From Peribacillus kribbensis DSM 17871 (GTDB lineage: Bacteria; Bacillota; Bacilli; Bacillales; DSM-1321): a stretch of DNA of 64,000 nucleotides. The notes beneath the pieces are model-generated. The model saw only the letters and a list, made by a program, of their open reading frames with translations, did not search any database and was not told the origin of the DNA. Position numbers and translations under genes: made by a program. The DNA lies in contig NZ_AUMQ01000035.1 of assembly GCF_000430765.1 (NCBI RefSeq), forward strand, positions 17,527 to 81,526, read 5' to 3'. Position 1 is the stretch's first letter; every line of letters begins with the position of its first letter. Shown one piece after another: positions 8,027 to 16,007 of this stretch.

Positions 8027-9064
8027 TTGGAAAGAAACCAAAGCATACAAAATCGAAAAGCTGAGCATATCCGGATAAGTCTGGAAGAGGATGTTTCCGG
8101 AAGGAACACGACGACAGGTTTTGAAGCCTATCAGTTCATACATCAAGCGCTGCCGGAAATGGATTTTAATGAAATGGATATGAGCACCACATTTCTAGGC
8201 AGGACTCTAAAGGCTCCTTTTCTTATCAGCTCAATGACCGGCGGAACAGAGGAAGCCTTTAAAATCAATAAAAACCTCGCGCATGCTGCCGAGGAGCGGG
8301 GATGGGCAATGGGGCTTGGCTCAACAAGGGCTGCCCTGGAAAGTGATTCTATCGCTCATACCTTTCAAATTAGGAAATACGCTCCCAGCATCCCGATAAT
8401 TGCCAATTTAGGGGCTGTCCAGCTTAATTATGGGTATGGGCTGGAGGAGTGCCGGCGGATTATAGATCTGACAGAAGCAGACGCTCTTGTTCTGCACCTG
8501 AACACCCTTCAGGAAGTGTTTCAGACAGGTGGGAACACAAATTTTAAAGGCCTGGCCTTAAAAATAGAAGCAATCTGCAGCGGACTTGATGTTCCAGTAG
8601 GAATCAAGGAAGTGGGCTGGGGCATCCATGGAGAGCTCACACAGCAATTAGAGGGAATGGGTGCATCGTTCATAGATGTGGCAGGGAGCGGGGGAACGTC
8701 ATGGAGCCAGGTAGAAAAGCTTAGGGCCTCCGATCCTCTTTTGAAAAGTGCTGCCGAAGCTTTTGCGGATTGGGGGATTCCAACTGCGGAATGCATCCAA
8801 GAGGCGAGGCAGAATGGATATAAGGGAACTCTTATTTCAAGCGGGGGAATGACTTCAGGGGTTGATACAGCCAAAGCTATTGCATTAGGTGCTGATTTGG
8901 CTGGATTTGGAAGATCTCTATTGCAGGATGCGGTCTCTTCAGCAGGGAACCTGATTCAAACCTTCTCCCGTATGGAGCTCGAGCTCCGAATCGCCATGTT
9001 TGGAATTGGGGCGCGAACCTTAACCGACTTAAGGAATACCCCTCATTTAAGAAAGCGGCAGTAA
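8027..9064 (+). CDS. fni: Isopentenyl-diphosphate delta-isomerase, type 2 (FMN-dependent)
   Basis: Converts isopentenyl diphosphate to dimethylallyl diphosphate, balancing the two isoprenoid building blocks; it uses reduced FMN and Mg in a TIM-barrel fold. The 345-residue protein shows RKAEHIRISLEEDVSGR near the N-terminus, LISSMTGGTEEAFKINKNLA for flavin binding, LGSTRAALES, VLHLNTLQE, KEVGWG and DVAGSGGTSW, then SSGGMTSGVDTAKAIALGAD. The start is TTG at 8027, with AGGGGGC seven bases before. The gene stands alone with a terminator after it. Because Bacillus makes isoprenoids by the MEP route, which yields both isomers, the enzyme is auxiliary. Confidence 0.95.
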   Translation: MERNQSIQNRKAEHIRISLEEDVSGRNTTTGFEAYQFIHQALPEMDFNEMDMSTTFLGRTLKAPFLISSMTGGTEEAFKINKNLAHAAEERGWAMGLGSTRAALESDSIAHTFQIRKYAPSIPIIANLGAVQLNYGYGLEECRRIIDLTEADALVLHLNTLQEVFQTGGNTNFKGLALKIEAICSGLDVPVGIKEVGWGIHGELTQQLEGMGASFIDVAGSGGTSWSQVEKLRASDPLLKSAAEAFADWGIPTAECIQEARQNGYKGTLISSGGMTSGVDTAKAIALGADLAGFGRSLLQDAVSSAGNLIQTFSRMELELRIAMFGIGARTLTDLRNTPHLRKRQ

Positions 9065-9074
9065 ACAGGAAGGA

Positions 9075-9104
9075 AAGCTCTATGCCAATAGGGCTTTTTT
9101 CTTT
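9075..9104 (+). terminator. Terminator after fni
   Basis: Stem aagctctat / atagggctt (one G-T pair) with loop gcca, followed by TTTTTTCTTTTC. Confidence 0.85.
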
Positions 9105-9203
9105 TCTTTACGTCTGCAAGTCCTGACTTCTATGTTTCTTCATTCTTCATCTTCTCCATCAAAATATCACAATATATAACCCCAAAATTTGACGAAATCA
9201 TCT

Positions 9204-9217
9204 ATTTCTCGGGAAAT
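9204..9217. other. Candidate Noc (nucleoid occlusion) binding site
   Basis: ATTTCTCGGGAAAT differs at one position from the palindromic Noc site ATTTCCCGGGAAAT described for B. subtilis. It lies in the fni-pstS gap, about 270 bases before pstS. A single near-match in 64 kb by eye is suggestive only. Confidence 0.4.
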
Positions 9218-9362
9218 GATTATGCCTTTTGTAAAGGAAATGTTAATTTAGGCGGTATTTTATGAACATCTCCATATATTTTTTGGAGACAAGAGTGAAT
9301 AAAGGCCTGTATTAGAAAGGTTTTTTTCAGTAAGAATCATTTTAAACGCAAATGGGCCTGAA

Positions 9363-9416
9363 TTTACAAAATGTTAAAGTTCCCTTCATACCAGAACAAC
9401 ATTCCTTTTTTATAAT
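9363..9416 (+). promoter_or_regulatory. PhoP-type direct repeats and -10 box of the pst operon
   Basis: Three hexamers spaced exactly five bases apart, TTTACA (9363-9368), TTAAAG (9374-9379) and TTCATA (9385-9390), follow the TT-ACA 11-base periodicity of PhoP boxes. They are followed by a TATAAT -10 box at 9411-9416. They sit where a -35 would be, the usual layout for PhoP-activated promoters under phosphate limitation. No other feature is obvious in the 9107-9360 stretch besides the candidate Noc site. Confidence 0.65.
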
Positions 9417-9487
9417 TTAGTTGTACTCGAGGGAAGAGTACAGAACCTTGAATTCAACTTATGTATAAAATAGGGGGAAAGCAAAAA

Positions 9488-10390
9488 ATGAAGGTAACAG
9501 GATTTAAAGTAACGTTGGCTGCATTATTGATGGCAGGAGCTCTTGCGGGATGCGGAAATGCAAAGGAAGATTCTGCGGGCAGCAAAAATAAGAAAAACGG
9601 TTCTGACGCTAAAACAGAAGACATTTCTGGAACTCTGACTGCAGCTGGATCTACAGCACTGCAGCCGCTGGCTGAAGAAGCAGCAAACGAAATTACAGGT
9701 AAATATCCGAACCTTTCAGTGACAGTACAGGGCGGCGGCAGCGGCACAGGTGTTAATCAGGTCGCTTCTAATGCAATACAGATTGGAATGTCAGATGTCC
9801 CTTCAGCTGATAAGCTTGAAGACAAAACAAAAGCAGACAAGCTTGTCGATACGAAAGTTGCTGGGATTGCTTTCTCACTTGTAGTAAATAAAGATGTTAA
9901 AGTAGATTCTCTTACACTAGAACAGATTCAGGGAATCTTCTCCGGTAAATATAAAAACTGGAAGGAAGTAGGCGGAAATGATGAGAAAATCAATGTAATC
10001 AACCGTCCAGCTTCTTCTGGTACAAGAGCAACGTTTGAAAAGACTATCATGAAAGACGCGAAAATCGATGACAGCATCGGTACAGCACAAGATTCAAGCG
10101 GTGCCGTTGAGAAATCTGTAAACTCCACTCCGGGTGCAGTCAGTTACCTTGCAATGTCTTACTTTGTAGGAGATAAAAAGGACAGCCTTAAAACACTAAA
10201 AATTGATGGTGTAGAAGCTAAGTCTGAGAATGTATCAGGTGGAAAATATCCGTTCTGGTCTTATGAATATATGATTACTGACGGAGAGCCTAAGAAAGCA
10301 GCTAAAGGATTTATCGATTATGTTTCTGGTGATGATTTCTCAGATAAAGTGACTGAAATGGGATATATCCCAATGAGTAAGTTAAAGTAA
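9488..10390 (+). CDS. pstS: Phosphate ABC transporter substrate-binding lipoprotein PstS
   Basis: High-affinity phosphate-binding protein, anchored outside the membrane by a lipid on Cys22 (signal ends AGALAGC). The start is the ATG at 9488, where AGGGGGAAAG lies at proper distance; an upstream ATG at 9461 lacks a site. Mature motifs include TAAGSTALQPLAEEAA and GGGSGTGVNQVASNAIQIG, which bind phosphate, VINRPASSGTRATFEK, and TPGAVSYLAMSYF. The length is 300 residues, as expected. It heads pstSCA and is preceded by PhoP-like repeats. A stem-loop between pstS and pstC would leave the binding protein in molar excess. Confidence 0.96.
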   Translation: MKVTGFKVTLAALLMAGALAGCGNAKEDSAGSKNKKNGSDAKTEDISGTLTAAGSTALQPLAEEAANEITGKYPNLSVTVQGGGSGTGVNQVASNAIQIGMSDVPSADKLEDKTKADKLVDTKVAGIAFSLVVNKDVKVDSLTLEQIQGIFSGKYKNWKEVGGNDEKINVINRPASSGTRATFEKTIMKDAKIDDSIGTAQDSSGAVEKSVNSTPGAVSYLAMSYFVGDKKDSLKTLKIDGVEAKSENVSGGKYPFWSYEYMITDGEPKKAAKGFIDYVSGDDFSDKVTEMGYIPMSKLK

Positions 10391-10408
10391 GATTTTTGAA
10401 AACTGAAG

Positions 10409-10436
10409 CAAGGCTGGCCTGGATGAGCCAGCCTTG
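10409..10436 (+). terminator. Stem-loop between pstS and pstC (attenuating or mRNA-stabilising)
   Basis: Perfect 10-bp stem caaggctggc / gccagccttg with an 8-base loop, without a proper T-run after it. Its place between pstS and the permease genes suggests partial termination or 3'-end protection of a pstS-only transcript. Confidence 0.65.
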
Positions 10437-10475
10437 TTCGCTGTGATAATCAAAAAATGGCGAGGGGTGCAAGTG

Positions 10476-11366
10476 ATGAAGGAAAAAGGGTCGATCAATT
10501 ATTTTAAAAATGAATACCTGGGAAGAACGCTTGTTACGCTTTGTGGCCTGCTGATTGTAGCCACTACACTAGCGATTATTATCTTTATCTGTCAAAAAGG
10601 GATTCAGTCTTTTACAGACAGCAAGATCTCGATTGCTGATATGCTGAGCTCCGTTCATTGGAGCCCAGGCAATAAATCATATGGTGCACTAGTATTCATA
10701 GCGGGTTCAACCGCTGTTTCCCTGGGAGCGGTAATTATAGCAGCTCCGATTGGCATTGCGATTGCTATCTTCAACAATCATATTGCTCCAAGGTTTGGCT
10801 CCAAATTCCTTAAGCCTGTTCTGGAGCTGCTGGTAGGGATTCCATCTGTTGTTTACGGATTTCTTGGAGTGACCATATTAGTTCCATTGCTGCGTGATAA
10901 TTTTGGCGGTGTTGGATTCAGCTTAATCGCAGGTATTATTGTTCTTAGCATCATGATTCTTCCGACGATCGCCAGTATAGCAGACGATGCGATCCGAGGT
11001 GTGTCGCCTTCCTATTTGGAAGCATCCCTTGGTCTTGGTTCAACCAGATGGCAGGCGGTAAGCAGGATTGTGGTACCGGCCGCGAAAAAGGGGATCTTGA
11101 CCGGAGTGGTGTTAGGATTGGCAAGGGCGTTTGGTGAAGCTCTCGCGGTACAGATGGTCATAGGGAATACGGTCAAACTTCCGGACAGCCTGTACAGCCC
11201 TACATCAACGCTGACTGGCATCCTTTCCATGGATATGTCAAACACCATCAATGGAACAGCCTGGAATAATGTACTATGGACATTGGCCATGATTCTTCTT
11301 CTAATTTCCTTCTTGTTTATTTTACTCATCAGACTGATCGGCAAAAAGGGGGCGCATGAAGCATGA
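10476..11366 (+). CDS. pstC: Phosphate ABC transporter permease PstC
   Basis: One of the two membrane subunits of the high-affinity phosphate importer. The start is ATG at 10476 (MKEKGSINYFKNEYLGRTL) with GAGGGG at 10462-10467. The 296-residue protein has six transmembrane segments. The ATPase-contact loop ASLGLGSTRWQAVSRIVVPA lies near residue 190, and GIPSVVYGFLGVTILVPLL is typical of PstC. The stop overlaps the pstA start by four bases. The cognate ATPase PstB is not encoded next to it. Confidence 0.95.
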   Translation: MKEKGSINYFKNEYLGRTLVTLCGLLIVATTLAIIIFICQKGIQSFTDSKISIADMLSSVHWSPGNKSYGALVFIAGSTAVSLGAVIIAAPIGIAIAIFNNHIAPRFGSKFLKPVLELLVGIPSVVYGFLGVTILVPLLRDNFGGVGFSLIAGIIVLSIMILPTIASIADDAIRGVSPSYLEASLGLGSTRWQAVSRIVVPAAKKGILTGVVLGLARAFGEALAVQMVIGNTVKLPDSLYSPTSTLTGILSMDMSNTINGTAWNNVLWTLAMILLLISFLFILLIRLIGKKGAHEA

Positions 11367-12298
11367 AAAATTCAGCTAGAACGGTAAATACCATCTGGAC
11401 AGGCATATTTTATGCAATTGCTGCCGCTGTTATAGCACTGCTGGTCTTTTTAGTATTTGAAATCATTAAAAGAGGCTGGGGCTTCTGGGATCCTGACTTT
11501 CTTTTCGGTCTTCCAAGCAATACAATGGCCGGAGGGGGGATCGGCCCTCAGCTGTTTAACTCTTTCTATTTACTTGTTTTATCTCTTGTCATATCTGTCC
11601 CGCTTGGACTTGGGGCAGGCATTTATCTTGCGGAGTATGCCAAACAGGGAAAATTCCTGAACTTTGTCAGGCTGTGCATTGAAACGATGGCCTCTCTTCC
11701 TTCCATTGTCGTCGGGCTTTTCGGTTTACTGATTTTCGTTACTCTTTCCCACTGGGGATACACTTTGTTCGGCGGGGCGCTCGTCCTGACCATCCTTAAT
11801 CTGCCGGGTCTGACAAGGGTCTGTGAATCAGCCATTGCTTCTGTCCCTCAAAATATTAAAGAAGCGAGCTATGGACTGGGCTCTACCAAATGGCAGACGT
11901 TAATGAAAGTTTCCCTGCCAACGGCTATGCAGGAAATTATTACGGGTGTCATCCTCTCGGCAGGACGGGTGTTTGGTGAAGCAGCAGCCTTGATATATAC
12001 AGCAGGTTTAACGACACCGACGCTGAACTCGGCAGCAGATCTTACAAGCCCGATTAATCCTTTCAATATTTTCAGGCCGGCGGAAACTCTCGCTGTCCAC
12101 ATCTGGAAGCTTAATTCGGAAGGTATTGTCCCTGACGCAGCAGAAATCGCCACTAAATCCGCGGCAGTCCTGATTGTGATGGTGCTTGTATTTAACATTT
12201 TGGCAAGGATATCAGCGAAAATCCTCGATAATTATTACAGCGGATCTAAGCGGAAAAAGAAAGTAAGCAATAGCGCTGGCAGAAGGGAAGCAGCTTAA
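11363..12298 (+). CDS. pstA: Phosphate ABC transporter permease PstA
   Basis: Second membrane subunit of the phosphate importer, 311 residues with six predicted helices. Motifs are ASLPSIVVGLFGLLIFV and the ATPase-contact loop EASYGLGSTKWQTLMKVSLP. The C-terminus is basic (GSKRKKKVSNSAGRREAA). It overlaps pstC by four bases and is followed at once by a strong terminator. The operon therefore stops at pstA, without the pstB and phoU genes that normally follow. The importer needs an ATPase, so pstB must be elsewhere in the genome or the system is incomplete. Confidence 0.95.
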   Translation: MKNSARTVNTIWTGIFYAIAAAVIALLVFLVFEIIKRGWGFWDPDFLFGLPSNTMAGGGIGPQLFNSFYLLVLSLVISVPLGLGAGIYLAEYAKQGKFLNFVRLCIETMASLPSIVVGLFGLLIFVTLSHWGYTLFGGALVLTILNLPGLTRVCESAIASVPQNIKEASYGLGSTKWQTLMKVSLPTAMQEIITGVILSAGRVFGEAAALIYTAGLTTPTLNSAADLTSPINPFNIFRPAETLAVHIWKLNSEGIVPDAAEIATKSAAVLIVMVLVFNILARISAKILDNYYSGSKRKKKVSNSAGRREAA

Positions 12299-12300
12299 AT

Positions 12301-12335
12301 AAAAACCGCCTGGCCAATTGGCCAGGCGGTTTTTT
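12301..12335. terminator. Bidirectional terminator between pstA and the YflT/DUF2382 gene
   Basis: Very strong hairpin aaaccgcctggcc / ggccaggcggttt with loop aatt and T-runs on both strands. It ends two convergent genes: pstA (right) and the stress-protein gene (left). Confidence 0.95.
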
Positions 12336-12343
12336 AATCTATA

Positions 12344-13486
12344 TTAAAGAGTATCATCCCTGTCGTCTAAGTTTGAATTTCGTCTAGTATTTAGGGAATC
12401 GTCTCCGTTTATCTTTGGGTTGCCGGAAGTATTCAGATTAGCTTCCTCCTTACGTACAGTCTCGGTTACATGCTTGGAATCCTCCACTGTACGCTTGCCG
12501 ATGACAACTTCATCGGTAACGACAGGCCTTTTGCTGACTTCAATCTGTTCCTCGACAATAGGAACTCTAATGGTTTCATTATCGTTAAACTCTCCATCAG
12601 CATCAGTGATTTCGTTGTCTACAGAACGGCGTTCCACATAGACCTCTTCACGTTTAACAGGGACTTCCACGGTTTTCTGTTCCTCTGTGACTTCCTTGTT
12701 GACTTCCACTTCACCTGTCTGTACTTCATTTTTATTAATATCCAGCTGCTCTTCGCGAAGCTTCAACTTTTGCTCCTCATCTGTCTCAGTGTCAATTCGG
12801 CCGGTGGATGCAGTCTCATAATTTGCGTTTGTATCGCGCCCATAATCCACCTGGGATTCAGCAGTCGGTCCTCCTGTTAATGTTGAATCATAGTCTGAAC
12901 CGGCAGAGCGCCTAGTCGCAGTTGAGTCCTTATCGGCAGTGCGATTAGTAACAGAAGTGGCATCATAATCTGTATCAGCAGAACGGTTCGTATCTGTATC
13001 ATAATCTGCAACTGCTCCTGTACCAGCAAAAGCTCCTGTAGCAGTACCTGTCAATGTATCGTTATAGCCTGGGGCAGCTGTTCCAAAATTGGCATCTGTC
13101 TGATAAGTTCCGTCAGACAGTGACGAATTTGTGTCTCCATCGACTGTTACAAGATACTTTCCGTCATCTAAATGGGAAGTATACGCATCGCGTTCTGCCG
13201 GTGTTAAATCCAATCCAGCGAGGCGGCTGTTTGTATCTGTCATATCATCCATCGTAAAGAAATGCTTCATTTTATCCCAGAAGGATTCATCATCATTCCC
13301 TGCTGCGGTTCCTGAGTGAACATCACGGTCAACAGTAGCTCCGGTGCGATCCTCTAATAACGAATTATCTCTTCGGTTGGTAAGTACAGAAATCTGGTCG
13401 GTATCATATCCCTGTGAAGTTAAGTCCCTGATTGCCTGAATAGCTTCTTCTTGTGAATCAAATACACCTACAACTCTTTTTGCCAT
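12344..13486 (-). CDS. General stress protein: YflT domain fused to DUF2382 (YsnF-like) domain
   Basis: Probable SigB-controlled general stress protein of unknown activity. Residues 1-105 form a YflT/GS17M-type domain (MAKRVVGVFDSQEEAIQAIR, ending KYLVTVDG). Residues about 115-225 are a low-complexity linker rich in Asp and Thr with loose repeats such as NRSADTDYD, NRTADKDS and RSAGSDYDS. Residues about 235-355 are a DUF2382 domain (KLKLREEQLDINKNEVQTGE, VPVKREEVYVERR). AAAGGAGG precedes the ATG, and a near-perfect SigB promoter lies upstream at 13537-13561. It is transcribed alone. DUF2382 proteins are often stress-related; the biochemical role is unknown. Confidence 0.88.
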   Translation of the reverse strand: MAKRVVGVFDSQEEAIQAIRDLTSQGYDTDQISVLTNRRDNSLLEDRTGATVDRDVHSGTAAGNDDESFWDKMKHFFTMDDMTDTNSRLAGLDLTPAERDAYTSHLDDGKYLVTVDGDTNSSLSDGTYQTDANFGTAAPGYNDTLTGTATGAFAGTGAVADYDTDTNRSADTDYDATSVTNRTADKDSTATRRSAGSDYDSTLTGGPTAESQVDYGRDTNANYETASTGRIDTETDEEQKLKLREEQLDINKNEVQTGEVEVNKEVTEEQKTVEVPVKREEVYVERRSVDNEITDADGEFNDNETIRVPIVEEQIEVSKRPVVTDEVVIGKRTVEDSKHVTETVRKEEANLNTSGNPKINGDDSLNTRRNSNLDDRDDTL

Positions 13487-13536
13487 GATATGTTCCTCCT
13501 TTAAAGATTCTAAATTTTATTGGCTACAGCCTTTGT

Positions 13537-13561
13537 TTACCCGGGGTATGTGGAGTTAAAC
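13537..13561 (-). promoter_or_regulatory. SigB promoter of the YflT/DUF2382 gene
   Basis: Read on the minus strand: GTTTAA (complement of 13556-13561), 13-base spacer, GGGTAA (complement of 13537-13542). The SigB consensus is GTTTAA-N12-14-GGGTAT, so only the last -10 base differs. The predicted transcript starts about 45 bases before the ATG. Confidence 0.88.
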
Positions 13562-13637
13562 GGATTTTATTTTTTGAAACAATAAATATATAAAATTGTC
13601 AAGAACTTTTTATGTTTACTTTGCTGAATGATTGCTC

Positions 13638-15563
13638 CTAGTTTGGTTTTTGGAGACCGAGTAATTTATAAAGCTGCGGCGCAATTTTTAGGTTAGACAT
13701 GGATGGAACTTCCCTTCCTTCCGGGAAGTCCTTTCCTTTGGCAAAAAAGACCGGGCGGAGGTTTTCCCGGCTGGGATCTCCGCCATGGGTCCCTAATTCA
13801 ATTGCGGGTTTGGTTTCTTGGTCGATATCGCTTCCCATGATATATCCTTCGGCTCCAATCAAAACGATATCTCCCGCATTTTTATGGCCGAAATCCTTAT
13901 TCCGGGGACTGTTGCGTATGATCTTCTCATAGGGATGCACGCTTCCGCCCCGGAGTAACTGCCAGGTGTTATCCGCATGCTCCGCAATCAAATCAAAGGA
14001 TGCCTGTCCGTCCCTTAAGCCGCCGGCAAGCTCGTCCCACTCATTCTTAAATATTGCTTTGTTCCGGACCTGCTCCGCTTCCGCCTGTTTAAAGGCCTTG
14101 ATAATCTCACTTCGAGTCTTTTCATAGCGGCTCTGGGGTACGATGCCGTTTTTTTCTCTTGATTGTAAATTGATATAGATGTGCGCAACTGAAGAACTTG
14201 GGACAGCATAAGCCTTGCTTTTCCTAAAATCAATTTTTCCATTGTGCCCCATTGCCAAGAGGCCCTTGTCTTTTAAAATTTTATTAGGCTCGAGTGTAGT
14301 ATGAGCTGGCTCCATTCCATGATCGGAAACCACCAGCAGATTGTCATTTTTGTTAAGATGCTTCATTGTACGGCCGATCACCTGATCTGCCAGCTTATAG
14401 GACCATTCAATATAACCGGCATACTCCTTGGCTTTTGCCTTAGAATATCCAGGCTGCCTTGGATCGGTCAGTGTAAATTGATGCTCCTCATGGTCGATTT
14501 GAGGCTCATAAAACATCAGAAGGTCGGGCTTATAGGTGTCTTTAATAAAAAGGGAAACATCGGCCACCCATTTCACAAAGCGGGAACTGATATCCTCATA
14601 CTCTTTTCTCGTTATCCAGCCCTTTTCGAGAGCGGGAGTATCGTCCTGGGGAGGAAAAAAGCCAAATCTGCTTTTTATTTCATTTGCAAATCCTGAAGGG
14701 CCGTCATAGATTCCTTCAGTTACGGCTGTCCTGTAAATAGGGACCCTTCCCGACAGGCTGCTGTCCGTACTGCGGATTTTAAACCAGAACCCAGCAGTCC
14801 CGCTATGGTCCACATTCAGCTTAAGTGAGCCCCATTTTTGTCCTTTTACAAAAGAATCCTCTGAATCCACTTTTTTATCTTCCGAAACAATGAAGTCCTC
14901 GTAATTTTGTTTTCCATCATCTGCAGAATCGAAGGCAAGGATATGGAGTTCACGGCTGCTTTTTCCCTTCATTTTTATCTTCACCAACGCCTCCTTTAGC
15001 GGACTAAAGGTTTTAGGAGCATTCCTCCAATTCTTTGCTCTCGTAAAAAGAAGTGTATCCAGGGAGCTTTGTGACCAGGCATTCCCATAAAAAACGGAAT
15101 AATCCCCCTGTTTTCCATTCCGGGGATTAGCGCCGGGGAATATAACAGTAGCGGTTGTTCTGCCCTGTTTTCTTGCCTCCTTCCAGACAGGCGGGGTGTC
15201 AAGGGGAGCCTGAAAGGAGTCGTCAACATTCCGGAGAGGCTTCTCCCTATTATGGAATTGATTGCTTACAATCCCCGTTTTAGACGGCCTTTCCCCGGTC
15301 GCAATCGCCGCATGAGAGGGAGCAGTGAGTGAGGGAGTAATGGTTTTTGGTTTTTCAGCCGTTTCACCCTGTTCGATCAAGTTTTTGATATGAGGGAGTT
15401 TTCCCTGTTTTACGTAATGGCGGGTTAAGTCATTCCTCATCCCATCAAAAGAAATTAAGATCGTCTGGCCTTTCTGCTCCTGCGGCGGCTCTGCAGCAGA
15501 GACGGTATCCATAAAACCGGATATGGCAAGCAGGAAAATCAGACTGAGTAAAGCTTTGTACAT
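13638..15563 (-). CDS. Exported alkaline phosphatase-superfamily protein (type I phosphodiesterase/nucleotide pyrophosphatase)
   Basis: Secreted metal-dependent hydrolase of the ENPP branch of the alkaline phosphatase superfamily, 641 residues. The start is ATG at 15563 with GGAGGA seven bases upstream. A signal peptide covers about residues 1-26 (MYKALLSLIFLLAISGFMDT, cleavage near VSAAE). Catalytic landmarks are TILISFDGMRNDLTRHY (first metal Asp), TPSLTAPSHAAIATGERPSK (nucleophile Thr/Ser), YEPQIDHEEH, VVSDHGMEPAHT and ELGTHGG near the C-terminus. An internal insert at about 205-280 (HILAFDSADDGKQNYED) carries no clear motif. The substrate is unknown. Phosphate scavenging is tempting because pstSCA is near, but no PhoP repeats were found in its promoter. 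Confidence 0.85.
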   Translation of the reverse strand: MYKALLSLIFLLAISGFMDTVSAAEPPQEQKGQTILISFDGMRNDLTRHYVKQGKLPHIKNLIEQGETAEKPKTITPSLTAPSHAAIATGERPSKTGIVSNQFHNREKPLRNVDDSFQAPLDTPPVWKEARKQGRTTATVIFPGANPRNGKQGDYSVFYGNAWSQSSLDTLLFTRAKNWRNAPKTFSPLKEALVKIKMKGKSSRELHILAFDSADDGKQNYEDFIVSEDKKVDSEDSFVKGQKWGSLKLNVDHSGTAGFWFKIRSTDSSLSGRVPIYRTAVTEGIYDGPSGFANEIKSRFGFFPPQDDTPALEKGWITRKEYEDISSRFVKWVADVSLFIKDTYKPDLLMFYEPQIDHEEHQFTLTDPRQPGYSKAKAKEYAGYIEWSYKLADQVIGRTMKHLNKNDNLLVVSDHGMEPAHTTLEPNKILKDKGLLAMGHNGKIDFRKSKAYAVPSSSVAHIYINLQSREKNGIVPQSRYEKTRSEIIKAFKQAEAEQVRNKAIFKNEWDELAGGLRDGQASFDLIAEHADNTWQLLRGGSVHPYEKIIRNSPRNKDFGHKNAGDIVLIGAEGYIMGSDIDQETKPAIELGTHGGDPSRENLRPVFFAKGKDFPEGREVPSMSNLKIAPQLYKLLGLQKPN

Positions 15564-15696
15564 GTATGTATCCTCCAATCAAAGGTGTAAATTTTGTATA
15601 CCTCAAATCGTCATGATGAAACTGGATATTAATTTCGAAGAGAGTTTGACAAAATATGCCTGTAATCATTATAATGTCTAGAAATAGCTGAAACGG

Positions 15697-15916
15697 TGAT
15701 AAGGATTAGTAAGGTGGTCCGGCCAATATCAGAGAGGGGGCTGTATGCTGAAAGGCTCCCATTGCGCTGTCATCTGAACCTGCCTTTGAGTTCTATATCG
15801 AAGAAGATATCAGCGGGTTCCATCCGTTATCATGGAAAAAGTGTAAAGCCGATGCTTTAAATTAGGGTGGTACCGCCAAATTCTTGGTCCCTTGATTTCA
15901 GCAGGGCTTTTTTTAT
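15697..15916 (+). promoter_or_regulatory. T-box leader (proline) of proS
   Basis: The T-box sequence AGGGTGGTACCGC is at 15864-15876. Upstream, stem I shows AGAGAG (15731-15736). The specifier region GAACCTGCCTTTGAG gives CCT (Pro) at 15779-15781 when aligned with the Trp leader at 30930-31175. A terminator-like hairpin ends in a run of T at 15907-15914. Uncharged tRNA-Pro would pair with the T-box and allow read-through into proS. Confidence 0.88.
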
Positions 15917-16007
15917 TCTATTTTTACAGCAGCTATAAAGAAAACCAATCAGCATACTGCGGGAAACAACAGGAGAATAAATAAAATTGAGAATACGAGG
16001 TGTCAAG

